Source: Tubiluchus corallicola (Eukaryota; Priapulida; Priapulimorpha; Priapulimorphida; Tubiluchidae). From it: a stretch of 64,000 bases of DNA. The translations under genes and the position numbers were made by a program. The notes under the pieces are model-generated. The model did not search any database. It was not told where the DNA came from and saw nothing but the letters and a program-made list of their open reading frames with translations. Of the stretch, positions 48,121 to 58,975 are shown piece by piece; the stretch's first letter is position 1, and the number at the start of each line of letters is the position of its first letter. The DNA lies in the NCBI GenBank assembly GCA_030141605.1, contig JAQGDQ010000979.1, positions 1 to 64,000 on the forward strand. Reading direction: 5' to 3'.

Positions 48121-48770
48121 GTTGTTGACCTTGTATTTTGGCGTTTTGTTTAAAAAAATTCTCTTAAAATCGGCCAAGCATGGCATCGAATACGCACTTG
48201 CAGTAATTGATCAGTACATTCAACAGTCTCTGGAACAACAGAAACTTCATGATGTTGACCTTGTATTTTGGCGTTTTGCTTAAAAAAATTCTGATAAAAT
48301 CGGCCAAGGATGCATCGAATACGCACTTGCAGTAATTGATCAATACATTCAACAGTCTCTGGAACCTAAAAGAAAATTCATGATGTTGACCCTGTATTTT
48401 GGAGTTTTGTTTAAAAATATTCTCTTAAAATCGGCCAAGGATGGCATCGAATACGCACTTGCAGTAATTGACCAGTACATTCAACAGTCTCTGGAACTAA
48501 CAGAAAGTTCATGATGTTGACCTTGTATTTTGGCGTTTTGTTTAAAAAAAGATCTCATAAAATCGGCCAAGAATGGCATCGAATACGCACTTGCAGTAAT
48601 TGATAAGCACATTCATCAATCTCTGGAACATTCATCATGTAGACTAATGCGCGCGCATTACACGTTTTTGCCGTATGGACTGTCCACATACTTGCCGGCC
48701 ATAATGCATGTGTAGCGTCTTAAGATGTGTAATAACTGAAACTTACACCCGTATTTTTAAGGTCAATTAT
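48121..48770. repeat. About 126-bp tandem array plus tail, second copy
   Basis: Four to five units of the same type as at 40883-41475, followed by the same tail (actaatgcgcgcgcattaca, cataatgcatgtgtag, to about 48760). The direction is the same, so this is a direct duplication about 7 kb apart, with independent unit loss or gain. Confidence 0.85.
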
Positions 48771-49604
48771 GTCACGCACCTCCTACCTCCTTGTTTCCAA
48801 TTCAAACTAATTGCAACGTTCTGTGTGCCTCAGTCAAGCTTTATTGGCGTTTTTCTCTTGTAAAATGACAATTTAAGGCGTTCACGGGTGCGTCAACGCT
48901 GCGTAATTTTAACCCTCGCGTGTCAGACGTGAGGGAAAATACTTCCCGTTGTCTTCCGGTTCTCAAGTGCAGCTGACACGTTACGGGAAGTTTTACTGGA
49001 AATCAAAACAGCACCCCGAAGACTCGACTCGACAATGATATATCGTTCATATTTAAGCATTCGAAAGATTTTGAGAGAAATTTCTGTTTCTCTTGCGCTC
49101 GGAAGCCAATTTTCTGCTGTTAATTGTGACCGTATTGAGGCAATAACTTTGTATAGAATGGCTTCGCCTACGTGAGGCGAATTTTCTAAAGGTTGGTTTC
49201 GTATCGCGGCTCTAGCGGCGACATTTCGCGTTTCTCTCTGATTCGCATTCCTGTGGGGTAGCTGCGTGGGTCACTTCAAATCTTACCCACTGTCAACCGG
49301 TACGACTATTAATCACTGTCGAGTAATTACATATTTTACCGCTATGTGGTGCTGTCCAGTACGGACGCCACGTCTCCGCCGTGCTGGATGCGCCCTCTAT
49401 CGGCATTCGGAAGAAGTTTTTCTAATTCTCTGGTGGATTTTCAGACGATGAAATATTTTGCGAGAGAAATTCAGGTAGACCAGTAGACATAATGAAAATC
49501 GATTTCTCATTATTCCTGCATCTTGACCTTGCTATTTAATGGATGACTGACAGTCTGAATTTATTGATGTATGATGTTGTGGCATTTGTAAAGGAATAGT
49601 AGTG
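48771..49604. other. Single-copy, CpG-richer segment
   Basis: Raised CpG density between about 48880 and 49440 (for example atcgcggctctagcggcgac). No gene, TATA box or start exon is recognised. The frame at 49266-49451 has no known domain. Confidence 0.35.
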
Positions 49605-49626
49605 GTGATGGTGGTGGTAGTAGTAA

Positions 49627-49659
<33 letters not shown>

Positions 49660-49711
49660 CAGCAGCAGCAGTAGTAGTAGTAGCAGTAGCAGTAGCAGTA
49701 GCAGTAGCAGT

Positions 49712-49758
<47 letters not shown>

Positions 49759-50000
49759 CAGGAGTAGCAGCAGTAGTAGCAGTAGCAGCAGCAGTAGTAG
49801 TAGCAGTAGCAGGAGTAGCAGCAGTAGTAGCAGCAGCAGTAACACCAGCAGTAGAAGCAGCAACAGCAGCAGTAACACCAGCAGTAGCAGTAGCAACAGT
49901 AGCAGTAGCAGTAGCAGCAGTAGTAGCAGTAGTAGGAGTAGCAGCAGTAGTAGCAGTAGCAGTAACACCAGCAGTAGAAGCAGCAACAGCAACAGTGTTC
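49605..50000. repeat. (TAG)n/(CAG)n triplet array
   Basis: AGT and AGC triplets with a recurring longer block containing aacaccagcagtagaagcag. Confidence 0.97.
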
Positions 50001-51065
50001 AGAAACGAAAAGTGATCATTTTTCACTCTAAGTGCATTGCCTGAAAAATTATCATTATTTCATTGTCAGTGCATTGTCGCCATTACCAGTAACATCATTA
50101 TCAACGTCGCTGTTGTCGCTGCCAATGCCCTTCGTGGGAAAACACCGGGAAAAATTCCGCAACAATGATAACTAATGATTCTCGCTTGAAATCTGAAATA
50201 CGGTTTCAATGTCTACGCGTCCATTTATCTAGACATAAATATAAAAAATGATTATTTGATATGCGTAATTTTTCAACGTAAACAATGCATCAGTCATACG
50301 TAAAATATATGTAACTAATCTTACACACACTACAGATGACAAATCATGAACAGAAAAACTCTACCTCTCATTGTTACGCGTTTTAAAACTTCCATCATAG
50401 CTTGTATAGCTCGAGGCAGCCATCTTGTCTTTGTGCTTTTATGATGCGTCTAACACAATGTCATTCATTTGAATAACACGTGTTCTGCTGGGGGGCAAAC
50501 TTTCTTATAAACTAATTAAGCATTGTCAAGTTTCATTCTCGACTGAGCGTGTTAAACAGGTATTACCATGTCACAATATCCGAGCAGGTATCAAAGCAAA
50601 GAAATGTATTAAATTTTTTCATCTCGGAGAATTAATTATGCGTTTGCTTTTAATAATAAAAGGGGGTAGCATTTAATGATAAAGGGGGCGATATTTCACC
50701 GGGCGTGCTTTAGTTATAGGACTGCCATACATGAGGGAAATAGGGCAATTTATAAAGTGTAGCCGCATATGCTGGTCGTCTCTTTTACGGAAAATTGATT
50801 TCCCTTTTGTTCATTATGCATATCATTATAATATGAAGGTTTGCTCTTCTTGTGACAGTGTCTTGGTGTAGCTGCTGCTGTTGGCGTCAGTGTTGCTGTT
50901 CTGTTGCTCTGTTGTTGTTGCTGTTGCTGTGAGATATGATTACGAATCCAGGTAATGAAATCACAGGTAATAAAGTCACAGGTAAAAAAGCCACACGTAA
51001 AAAAACCACGCGTGAAAAAGGCGTACTGGTAAAAAGTCGTAGAAGAAAAGAGGCACAGGAAAAAA
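50001..51065. other. Single-copy segment with regulatory-like motifs
   Basis: actaattaag lies at about 50511 and catctcggagaattaattat at about 50620. The latter differs by only two bases from catctcggcgcattaattat at 37788-37807. A short GCT/GTT run lies at about 50870-50930 and small caggtaa-type repeats at 50945-51040. No gene recognised. Confidence 0.4.
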
Positions 51066-51405
51066 TCCTAAACTTAATTCTAATCCTTCTTCTATCCCTA
51101 GCCCTAACCCTAATCCTAATTCTGACCCTAATCCTTATTCTAACCCTAGCCCTAATCCTAATTATAACCCCGACCGTAATCCTAATTCTAACCCTAACCG
51201 TAATCCTAAATCTAACCCTAACTCTAATCCCAATTCTAACCCTAACCGTAATCCTAAATCTAACCCTAACTCTAATCCTAATTCTAACCCTAACCGTAAT
51301 CCTAAATCTAACCCTAACTCTAATCCTAATTCTAACCCTAACCGTAATCCTAAATCTAACCCTAACTCTAATCCTAAATCTAACCCTAACCCTAATCCTA
51401 AATAC
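51066..51405 (-). repeat. Interstitial telomere-like array, inverted
   Basis: ccctaa-type hexamers with ccgtaa, tctaac and taatcc variants. The higher-order block is about 54 bp (aaccctaaccgtaatcctaa), repeated four times. The G-rich strand is the minus strand, opposite to the array at 7440-8458. Confidence 0.9.
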
Positions 51406-52349
51406 AGGAGGTAGTGCCCGTCTAACTAGTGAATGGTGAAATGTTTAGTTTCCTTTCAATATTTTAAAGAGTAGATTGTTTTTACCTTCAGTTTAATATT
51501 TGATCTGTTTTTGTTTTAAGTACGAATAGTGAACGTACCTCATTCATTTCTATATTTTTAATGAACTTTGTAGCCTTTTGGACTTATCAATGATTAATTC
51601 TAAGCATAATGCATTAAAAATAATAATAAAATTACTACACGTGGTTCGAAACCATGCTGAGCTGATTTCTTTCAACGTACAATTTACAGTGCTGGCAGTC
51701 CGTGTCAAACATTTTCCCGGTCAGCATCTTCCCGTGCTTACTGCGTCATCATTGCCCCTCCTGTCAGCACAAACGAGGCAGTATCCTCTTTGTTGTTAGC
51801 TGTAATTTGAACAAGGTTTCTGTTTGTTTACAAAATCGTGTTGACAAACAATAACTTCACACGAACCGTGCGTTTATCATTTCATGGAGGGGGCGGATCC
51901 AGGTCTAATTACGAGTGCAGCCCCCTCTTGCTACCCTGCTGTTTCATTACTATTCACAGGAATGCCCCTGTAAATACGAATGCGTGCAATTATAATTTCG
52001 TGATGCCACCAGAATATAAACTAAGTTGAATTAAAATTCACACTTTTTAAATTTTGTTACATCAATTCAGATCAAGTTCAATTTGAATAAAGAAAATAGT
52101 TTTTACATAGTTTAAGTTAAGTGAAGTGCATTAAATTAGCTCGAATCAAATTAAATTTCAAACGTACAACTTTGAAATACGATTAACTTAGTTAATAAAT
52201 CAGTTTAAATCAAATTGAATATACGAATAGGGTGTGCCTTTAAAATAAGGTTTGTACCGTGTGATGATGTAAAAGGTATTAGTAAATTTAGTTTATTAGT
52301 AAAATTAGTTTATTAGTGAAAGGTATAAATCAATTTAAATGACATTTTT
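51406..52349. other. Intergenic; family F fragment at left
   Basis: 51421-51519 matches the TTAA end of family F copy 2 (gtagattgtttttacc to ttttgttttaa). Short frames at 51578-51799 and 51838-52029 have no known domain. The rest is AT-rich. Confidence 0.5.
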
Positions 52350-52715
52350 CATTCATTGCAGCGTATATCAAAATCGTGATTACATATTATGTTTTCCTTA
52401 TGTTTCCTTGCTATTATTACATCATTTACTTTATTTCAAAGTTATTTCAATATTTATATCAAAATCGTGATTACATATTATGTTTTCCTTATGTTTCCTT
52501 GCTATTATTACATCATTTACTTTATTTCAAAGTTATTTCAATATTTATATCAAAATCGTGATTACATATTATGTTTTCCTTATGTTTCCTTGCTGTTATT
52601 ACATCATTTACTTTATTTCAAAGTTATTTCAATATTTATATCAAAATCGTGATTACATATTATGTTTTCCTTTTGTTTCCTTGCTGTTATTACATCATTT
52701 ACTTTATTACATCAA
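52350..52715. repeat. 91-bp tandem repeat, four copies
   Basis: atatcaaaatcgtgattaca starts four units exactly 91 bp apart with very few differences, so the array is young. Confidence 0.95.
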
Positions 52716-53364
52716 TTGCATTAAGTCATCTACAAAAGCACACATAACGTTAATTATTTTTTCATTTAAGTAAGGTGAGTGTGTTAATGACCGAATGGTC
52801 GTACACTCACCTCACACTACTCAAATCATTTTATTTATTGTTTATTTATGTGTACAATATTGTATTTTGATGTGTGAAAAGTAAATTCATAGTTCAGAGA
52901 TGTTAATAATAGTCATAAGTCATTTATTTTAAGTCATGTTATTCTTGGCGTACTGGACAAAATACTTACCAAGAAGATGCCAAATTTCAAAAAAATCATT
53001 TGTTTAGTTTCTCTATATCCTTTCTCGTCTTTTCTTGTAAAATTATAATCTGACAAGTTCAACAATTTTCTTCAAATTTAGTTGGGAAGTTTATACGTAC
53101 TGTACGTGATCATAATCATTGCGTTTAACTCTGTTAAACTGCACGAGTGTTTAGTTGTGATAGGAATTATCCCTGACATCCCTGTGTAAATGAACGCCCT
53201 CCTTGATCCACCGCTTTGTTGCGATAGGAGGGATCTCCCGGGGGAGTTCCGCTGGCTTCCTGTTATCAAAACATGAACGCACGGGTGGGTTGGTTGCCTG
53301 GGGTGGGTGGTGTCACACTGCTCGATTTTCTCTTGGTAAGGATGCAGTGTTCTGTTAGCGCTCG
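52716..53364. other. Intergenic, no gene recognised
   Basis: The minus frame at 53078-53425 has no recognised domain. A short inverted pair, gtaaggtgagtgtgttaatg / acactcacctca, lies at about 52772-52815. Confidence 0.45.
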
Positions 53365-54308
53365 TAGTGGTTGTGTGGCACAGTTCTACAGTGTTAAAGT
53401 AATTGTTATAGTGGCTGTGTGGCACTGTTCTTCAGTGTTGTAACTAATTGTTATGGTGGTTGTGTGACACAGTTCTTCAGTGTTAAAGTAATTGTTATAG
53501 TGGCTGTGTGGCACTGTTCTTCAGTGTTGTAACTAATTGTCATAGTGGTTGTGTGGCACTGTTCACTAATTGTTATAGTGGTTGTGTGGCACAGTTCTTA
53601 AGTGTTAAACTAATTGTTGTACTAGCTGCGTGACACTGTTCTTTAGTGTTAAACTAATTGTTGCAGTAACTGCATGGCACGGTTCTTCAGTGTTGAACTA
53701 ATTATTGCAGTAGCTGCGTGGCACTGTTCTTTAGTGTTAAACTAATTGTTGCAGTAGCTGCGTGGCACTGTTCTTCAGTGTTAAACTAATTATTGCAGTA
53801 ACTGCGTGGCACTGTTCTTCAGTGTTAAACTAATTGTTATAGTGGTTGTGTGGCACTGTTCTTCAGTGTTAAACTAATTATTGCAGTAGCTGCGTGGCAC
53901 TGTTCTTCAGTGTTAAACTAATTGTTGCAGTAGCTGCGTGGCACTGTTCTTCAGTGTTAAACTAATTATTGCAGTAGCTGCGTGGCACTGTTCTTCAGTG
54001 TTAAACTAATTATTGCAGTAGCTGCGTTGCACTGTTCTTCAGTGTTAAACTAATTATTGCAGTAGCTGCATGGCACTGTTCTTCAGTATTAAACTAATTA
54101 TTGCAGTAGCTGCGTGGCACTGTTCTTCAGTGTTAAACTAATTATTGCAGTAGCTGCGTTGCACTGTTCTTCAGTGTTAAACTAATTGTTCCAGTAGCTG
54201 CGTGGCACTGTTCTTGAGTGTTAAACTAATTGTTCCAGTAGCTGCGTGGCACTGTTCTTGAGTGTTAAACTAATTGTTCCAGTAGCTGCGTGGCACTGTT
54301 CTTCAGAT
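53365..54308. repeat. 44-bp minisatellite
   Basis: About 21 units of gtagctgcgtggcactgttc plus 24 bases. The left third is more diverged (gtggttgtgtggcac variant). Confidence 0.95.
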
Positions 54309-54688
54309 ATAACATGTGAAATGAAAGTATTCGTGATTTATAAAACATTCATTTTAAGTGTATGTGCACAGCACGAATGCTTATAACAAATAGTTTTTCA
54401 ATGGTTGTGGAATTCCATAAGTTTTAAATGTCATGAAATCCTATATAGCTGATAAAATTTTAATCAGATTAAGCAAAATTTGTGCCTTGTTTCAGTCACA
54501 AGGTATATTAGTTGACAAGAAAATGGATTTTTAACTAGTACACACGTTTCATCATAAGTCTAATTTTAATTTAATTACACATAACTGTTTAGTTTGTAAT
54601 TAAAATAAGTTATTTAAGATTTAGCAAACAGGTTCGTTATTTGAGATTCATTTTAGATCTGAAGTTTGTCAAAGTTTCTGCTTTAATG
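54309..54688. other. Intergenic, no gene recognised
   Basis: AT-rich, nothing recognised. Confidence 0.5.
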
Positions 54689-55615
54689 ATAAGCAGAGGT
54701 TTGAGTACTTTTGTTTTGGTGATAAGCAGAGATTTGAGTACTTTTGTTTTCATGATAAGCAGAGGTTTGAGTACTTTTGTTTTTATGATAAGGAGCGATT
54801 TGAGTACTTTTGTTTTCATGGTAAGCAGAGATTTGAGTACTTTTGTTTTTATGATAAGCAGAGGTTTGAGTACTTTTGTTTTCATGGTAAGCAGAGATTT
54901 GAGTACTTTTGTTTTCATGATAAGAAGAGATTTGAGTACTTTTGTTTTCATGGTAAGCAGAGATTTGAGTACTTTTGTTTTCATGATAAGAAGAGATTTG
55001 AGTACTTTTGTTTTCATGGTAAGCAGAGGTTTGAGTACTTTTGTTTTTATGATAAGCAGAGGTTTGAGTACTTTTGTTTTCATGGTAAGCAGAGATTTGA
55101 GTACTTTTGTTTTCATGATAAGAAGAGATTTGAGTACTTTTGTTTTCATGGTAAGCAGAGATTTGAGTACTTTTGTTTTCATGATAAGAAGAGATTTGAG
55201 TACTTTTGTTTTCATGATAAGCAGAGATTTGAGTACTTTTGTTTTTATGATAAGCAGAGATTTGAGTACTTTTGGTTTCATGATAAGCAGAGATTTGAGT
55301 ACTTTTGTTTTCATGATAAGCAGAGATTTGAGTACTTTTGTTTTTATGATAAGCAGAGATTTGAGTACTTTTGTTTTTATGATAAGGAGAAGAGTTTGTT
55401 TTTATGATTATTGTTTTTGAGATATGTATTTTTGATTATAGGAGTTTGCTTTTGTTTTTATGATAAGGAGAGATTTATGTACTTTGTTTTTATGATATAG
55501 AGTGATTTGAGTACTTTTGTTTTTATGATAAGGAGAGATTTATGTACTTTGTTTTTATGATAAGGAGTGATTTGAGTACTTTTGTTTTTATGATAAGCAG
55601 AGATTTAAATACTTT
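54689..55615. repeat. 33-bp minisatellite
   Basis: About 25 units of gataagcagagatttgagta plus 13 bases. The 33-bp period equals 11 codons, and frames of 259 residues (plus) and 225 residues (minus) are open through it. Two open strands and a lack of flanking gene structure point to a non-coding array. The right end (55385-55560) is disrupted by deletions. Confidence 0.93.
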
Positions 55616-55939
55616 TGGTGATAATAAAATCGTATTGTTGATTTATTTACACACCTTCATCATTTCATTTAACCCCAGTTATGCCTTATTGATAATTTAC
55701 AACCACTGCAATTGGCAATTACTTCTCCCATGTGCGGATATAAAGAGTTACAGACCTTCTTACAGCTAAATAACCCGATGATAGAATTAATTGCGCTGGC
55801 TGCTTGTTTCAGCGTCACGTGATCACGTGATTTTGTGCAGCTCGTTGTAATCAGTGTAATAATTGAAACAAATTGAATTTGTTTAATACGTCTCTCCTTA
55901 CATGTGTTGCTCTAATGTTAGCTTGGAGGAGGTTATAAT
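55616..55939. other. Intergenic; paired E-box palindrome
   Basis: cgtcacgtgatcacgtgatt at about 55812-55831 holds two CACGTG sites in direct succession, the same arrangement as at 7101-7125. No gene recognised. Confidence 0.4.
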
Positions 55940-55994
55940 ATGATGAAGATGATGATGATGACGGTGATGGTGATGTTGATGGTGGTGGTGGAGG

Positions 55995-56028
<34 letters not shown>

Positions 56029-56072
56029 GATGATGGTGATGGTGATGATGATGATGATGATGATGATGGTGG

Positions 56073-56105
<33 letters not shown>

Positions 56106-56112
56106 CGACGAC
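55940..56112. repeat. (GAT)n/(GGT)n triplet array
   Basis: GAT and GGT triplets. Polymethionine and polyhistidine frames are repeat translation. Confidence 0.95.
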
Positions 56113-56214
56113 CATAATGATTGCTAGTGCAGCACATTAACTGCTGTTGAACCATATACACGCAACTAAAAAAAATAATTTTTCAGGTTCATGGTAGCAG
56201 ATAACGCAACAGAA

Positions 56215-56228
56215 GCGCCCTCTACTGG
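56215..56228. promoter_or_regulatory. CTCF-like motif upstream of candidate first exon
   Basis: gcgccctctactgg matches the reverse CTCF core gcgccccctnstgg with one mismatch by eye. It lies about 75 bp upstream of the candidate start codon at 56305. Motif evidence only. Confidence 0.3.
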
Positions 56229-56304
56229 ACAATTCACACGGTAGCTCTCTGCGGTTCAATGGGAAGGCGCTTCGTGGAGTCAAGAAAGCTAAAATGTGGA
56301 TAAG

Positions 56305-56398
56305 ATGCGGTTAGACTGGTTTAAGATTCTACTCACAGCTCTATTGCTAGTCCTGTGCTTACCCATATTCATCGGTGGACTGCCACCAGCTACTTCTG
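56305..56398 (+). CDS. Candidate first coding exon with signal peptide
   Basis: An ATG at 56305 opens a frame of 31 codons plus one base, ending at the splice donor tctg|gtaagattg (donor GT at 56399). The peptide has a short charged start (MRLDWFK), a hydrophobic core (ILLTALLLVLCLPIFI) and a small-residue stretch (GGLPPATS). This is the layout of a secretory signal peptide or signal anchor. The intron would be phase 1, common after signal-peptide exons. No downstream exon is recognised within the window, so the product is unknown. The exon, except for its first two codons, is repeated in five further 171-bp units that lack an in-frame ATG. It could be a relic exon duplicated as part of a minisatellite. 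Confidence 0.5.
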
Positions 56399-57164
56399 GT
56401 AAGATTGATAGTTTTGTCATAAACCCTCGTTCACACTAGGCAAAAATACTATAGGCGTAGTGTAATTTTTAGATACGTAACTTAGACTTGTTTAAGATTC
56501 TTCTCACAGCTCTATTGCTAGTCCTGTGCTTACCCATATTCATCGGTGGACTGCCACCAGCTACTTCTGGTAAGATTGATAGTTTTGTCATAAACCCTCG
56601 TTCACACTAGGCAAAAATACTATGGGCGTAGTGTAATTTTTAGATACGTAACTTAGACTGGTTTAAGATTCTACTCACAGCTCTATTGCTAGTCCTGTGC
56701 TTACCCATATTCATCGGTGGACTGCCACCAGCTACTTCTGGTAAGATTGATAGTTTTGTCATAAACCCTCGTTCACACTAGGCAAAAATACTGTAGGCGT
56801 AGTGTAATTTTTAGATACGTAACTTAGACTGGTTTAAGATTCTACTCACAGCTCTATTGCTAGTCCTGTGCTTACCCATATTCATCGGTGGACTGCCACC
56901 AGCTACTTCTGGTAAGATTGATAGTTTTGTCATAAACCCTCGTTCACACTAGGCAAAATACTATACCCGTAGTGTAGTTTTTAGATACGTAACTTAGACT
57001 GGTTTAAGATTCTACTCACAGCTCTATTGCTAGTCCTGTGCTTACCCATATTCATCGGTGGACTGCCACCAGCAGCTATTGGTAAGATTGATAGTTTTGT
57101 CATAAACCCTCGTTCACACTAGGCAAAAATACTGTAGGCGTAGTGTAATTTTTAGATACGTAAC
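56311..57164 (+). repeat. 171-bp tandem array carrying the exon, units 1-5
   Basis: The word ttagact marks unit starts at 56311, 56482, 56653, 56824 and 56994, giving periods of 171, 171, 171 and 170 bp. Each unit holds the exon-like segment through the donor ggtaagattg, then about 80 bp of intron-like sequence ending gatacgtaac. Units differ at only a few bases; unit 5 has cagcagctattg where the others have cagctacttctg. In units 2-5 the frame meets a stop just upstream and has no ATG. The sixth unit follows the retrotransposon at 63374. Confidence 0.93.
57160..57164. repeat. Target-site duplication, left (gtaac)
   Basis: The five bases directly before the 5' LTR equal those directly after the 3' LTR (63374-63378). 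Confidence 0.9.
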
Positions 57165-58353
57165 TGTGATGATCGGTTATACCATCCATCATTGTCGCAA
57201 CACCTATTTTGATATATCTTTCATATGTTGTTGTGTGTGCATAAATAATGATCTAATTACTTTATTGATTTATTGCACTGTTTATTTAAATTTATATTAC
57301 ATTGTGTGTTTTTTGTAAGATTTTGACACCAGATGGCTCTGGCCGCTTATTTCTCTGCTTACCTGTAATTAGGTTACCTGAAAATTCGAATACCAAATGG
57401 CTTCAACCTGTTTTGGGATCTTACTACAGAGTTTGTGTTTTACACTAGTTATGTTCTGACTGTCGAAGTTACAGGGTGGTGGAGTTTTGCTGGTTAGTCC
57501 ACATCCTGAGGTTGTTTTATATGGCTGAACACCAAGTTTGGTGTGAACCTGTCTTTAATGGTACTCGTATGCAGTGAGATGATTTGTCACAAAGACAATG
57601 GTTTTGTCTACTTTTGTTTATTCGTTGTTTGCGGTGATGGCACTGTCTTGACATTCCAAGAAGCAAGTGTTTGGTAATCATATTTCCACCTGGAGAATAG
57701 GACTCAAATTCTCGCTCAATAGTAGTGGAAAACCAGTCGAGGACCAGTTCTACCTGGACCAATGGTCTGTCTGTTCGTCTGAACTAAAGGTTCTGTTTGT
57801 CACCCTGCAAAAGGACGACATCTGGCTTTATCACTGGAAGGCTGAGGCAACCAGGTACGAGTTCAATTGCTGGATTGCTGGAGCAGTTTTAAAGCGTGGT
57901 CCATGCAGAGGCTGGATTGGTGACCATTGGCAAAGAGTTGCTGGCAAGGACGTGGCTGACTGCTGGAGATGAAAAGCCGATGTGGTAAGGTTGGAGACTC
58001 AAGAGCGTGGTTGATAGATCCAAAAGCCTGATGAGAGACAGAAGCGTAGCCGGCCAACGTTACTTTTGGGGGAATTAGGTATTGTTGGAAATTGTTATCA
58101 ATTTAATTTGCTATTGTTGTTTCACTGATTAAATTCTAAATCTAAATATTAGCTTTTAGTTCCGTTTTCGTTCTGATTAAATAATTTGCACGTGCACACA
58201 AGTGTTTCACCAGTGACACGGATTCACGTAGCCTACACAAATGAATGATTATCCTGTAGATTTAGCATATAAAAGTGACGGAAACGCTCGAGAACTCTGA
58301 ACACAGTACTCTGATTTCCTAACGTCCTGACTTAGTTATTACACGGCGTCACA
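57165..58353 (+). repeat. 5' LTR
   Basis: Begins tgtgatgatcgg and ends acacggcgtcaca (TG...CA). It is identical to the 3' LTR except for substitutions at 57723, 57962, 57970, 57978 and 58169 and one T in a T-run near 57315. A sense frame at 57667-57972 lacks an ATG and is cut by a stop at 57970-57972 that the other LTR does not have. Confidence 0.96.
58268..58274 (+). promoter_or_regulatory. LTR TATA box
   Basis: tataaaa lies about 86 bp before the LTR end and 89 bp before the primer binding site. It is the likely core promoter for the genomic RNA. The same box is in the 3' LTR at 63288-63294. Confidence 0.6.
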
Positions 58354-58356
58354 ATT

Positions 58357-58374
58357 TGGTGTCAGAAGTGGGAT
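58357..58374 (+). promoter_or_regulatory. Primer binding site (tRNA-Leu type)
   Basis: tggtgtcagaagtgggat starts three bases after the 5' LTR. It is complementary to the 3' end of animal leucine tRNAs (with CCA added), so minus-strand DNA synthesis would be primed by tRNA-Leu. Confidence 0.85.
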
Positions 58375-58975
58375 AATTAAGGCCTGCCACTGAATGAAAC
58401 CGCTGTGCAGATTATTTATTCTGTTTATTGTTGAAAAAAATAGCATCTCTGCCCTTCGCAGAACTGATAATATAATATTTCTACTGAGTAAGCTTAGAAC
58501 TTTTGACACTTGCGTTGACCGTGCTGTAGGTATAAATTTCTCTGCGCAAGCAGTTAGTAGTTTCATTGCAGTAGGAGATTTCGAACTACAGGTAAACTAG
58601 GTCACATTGTCTGACTGTGAAGTGCATGCGACGCAAAAGCTTGTTTACGAAATGGTGAGCCCTAGTAATATATTCAACGGCTTATAACTTCCTGTTCGGT
58701 TCGGGACTTATTTTTGCATAGTACTAGCTGTATGTAACCTGAGCAATTTGCTTGCGAACAGAGTGAGAGTAGAGTAAAAGAAACCACGTGAGTGGTGAAT
58801 AAATTTTCACAAGTGTAATAGCAAAGTTAAAACGAAACAAAACGCAAATAAATACTTTGCAAAGAAAATAATTACACAGAATATACTACTATAAACAAAA
58901 TACAGTTGCACATAGTATTTGACTGCTGAATCAACACCTTATTAAATTAAAAATAAAACGAAACGGTAAATTACC
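58375..58975 (+). other. Retrotransposon untranslated leader
   Basis: About 600 bp between the primer site and the gag start. It would contain the RNA packaging region. A 68-codon frame at 58394-58600 begins with ATG but shows no known domain and is probably chance. Confidence 0.7.

Noticed and set aside
49386-49400. Third CTCF-like site (gcgccctctatcgg)
   Set aside because: It breaks the conserved TGG end of the core and has too many mismatches.
54637-55420. 225- and 259-residue frames with 11-residue repeats
   Set aside because: A 33-bp minisatellite open on both strands with no flanking gene structure.
57517-57762. 81-residue antisense frame present in both LTRs
   Set aside because: It repeats because the LTRs are identical there; no known domain and no antisense promoter seen.
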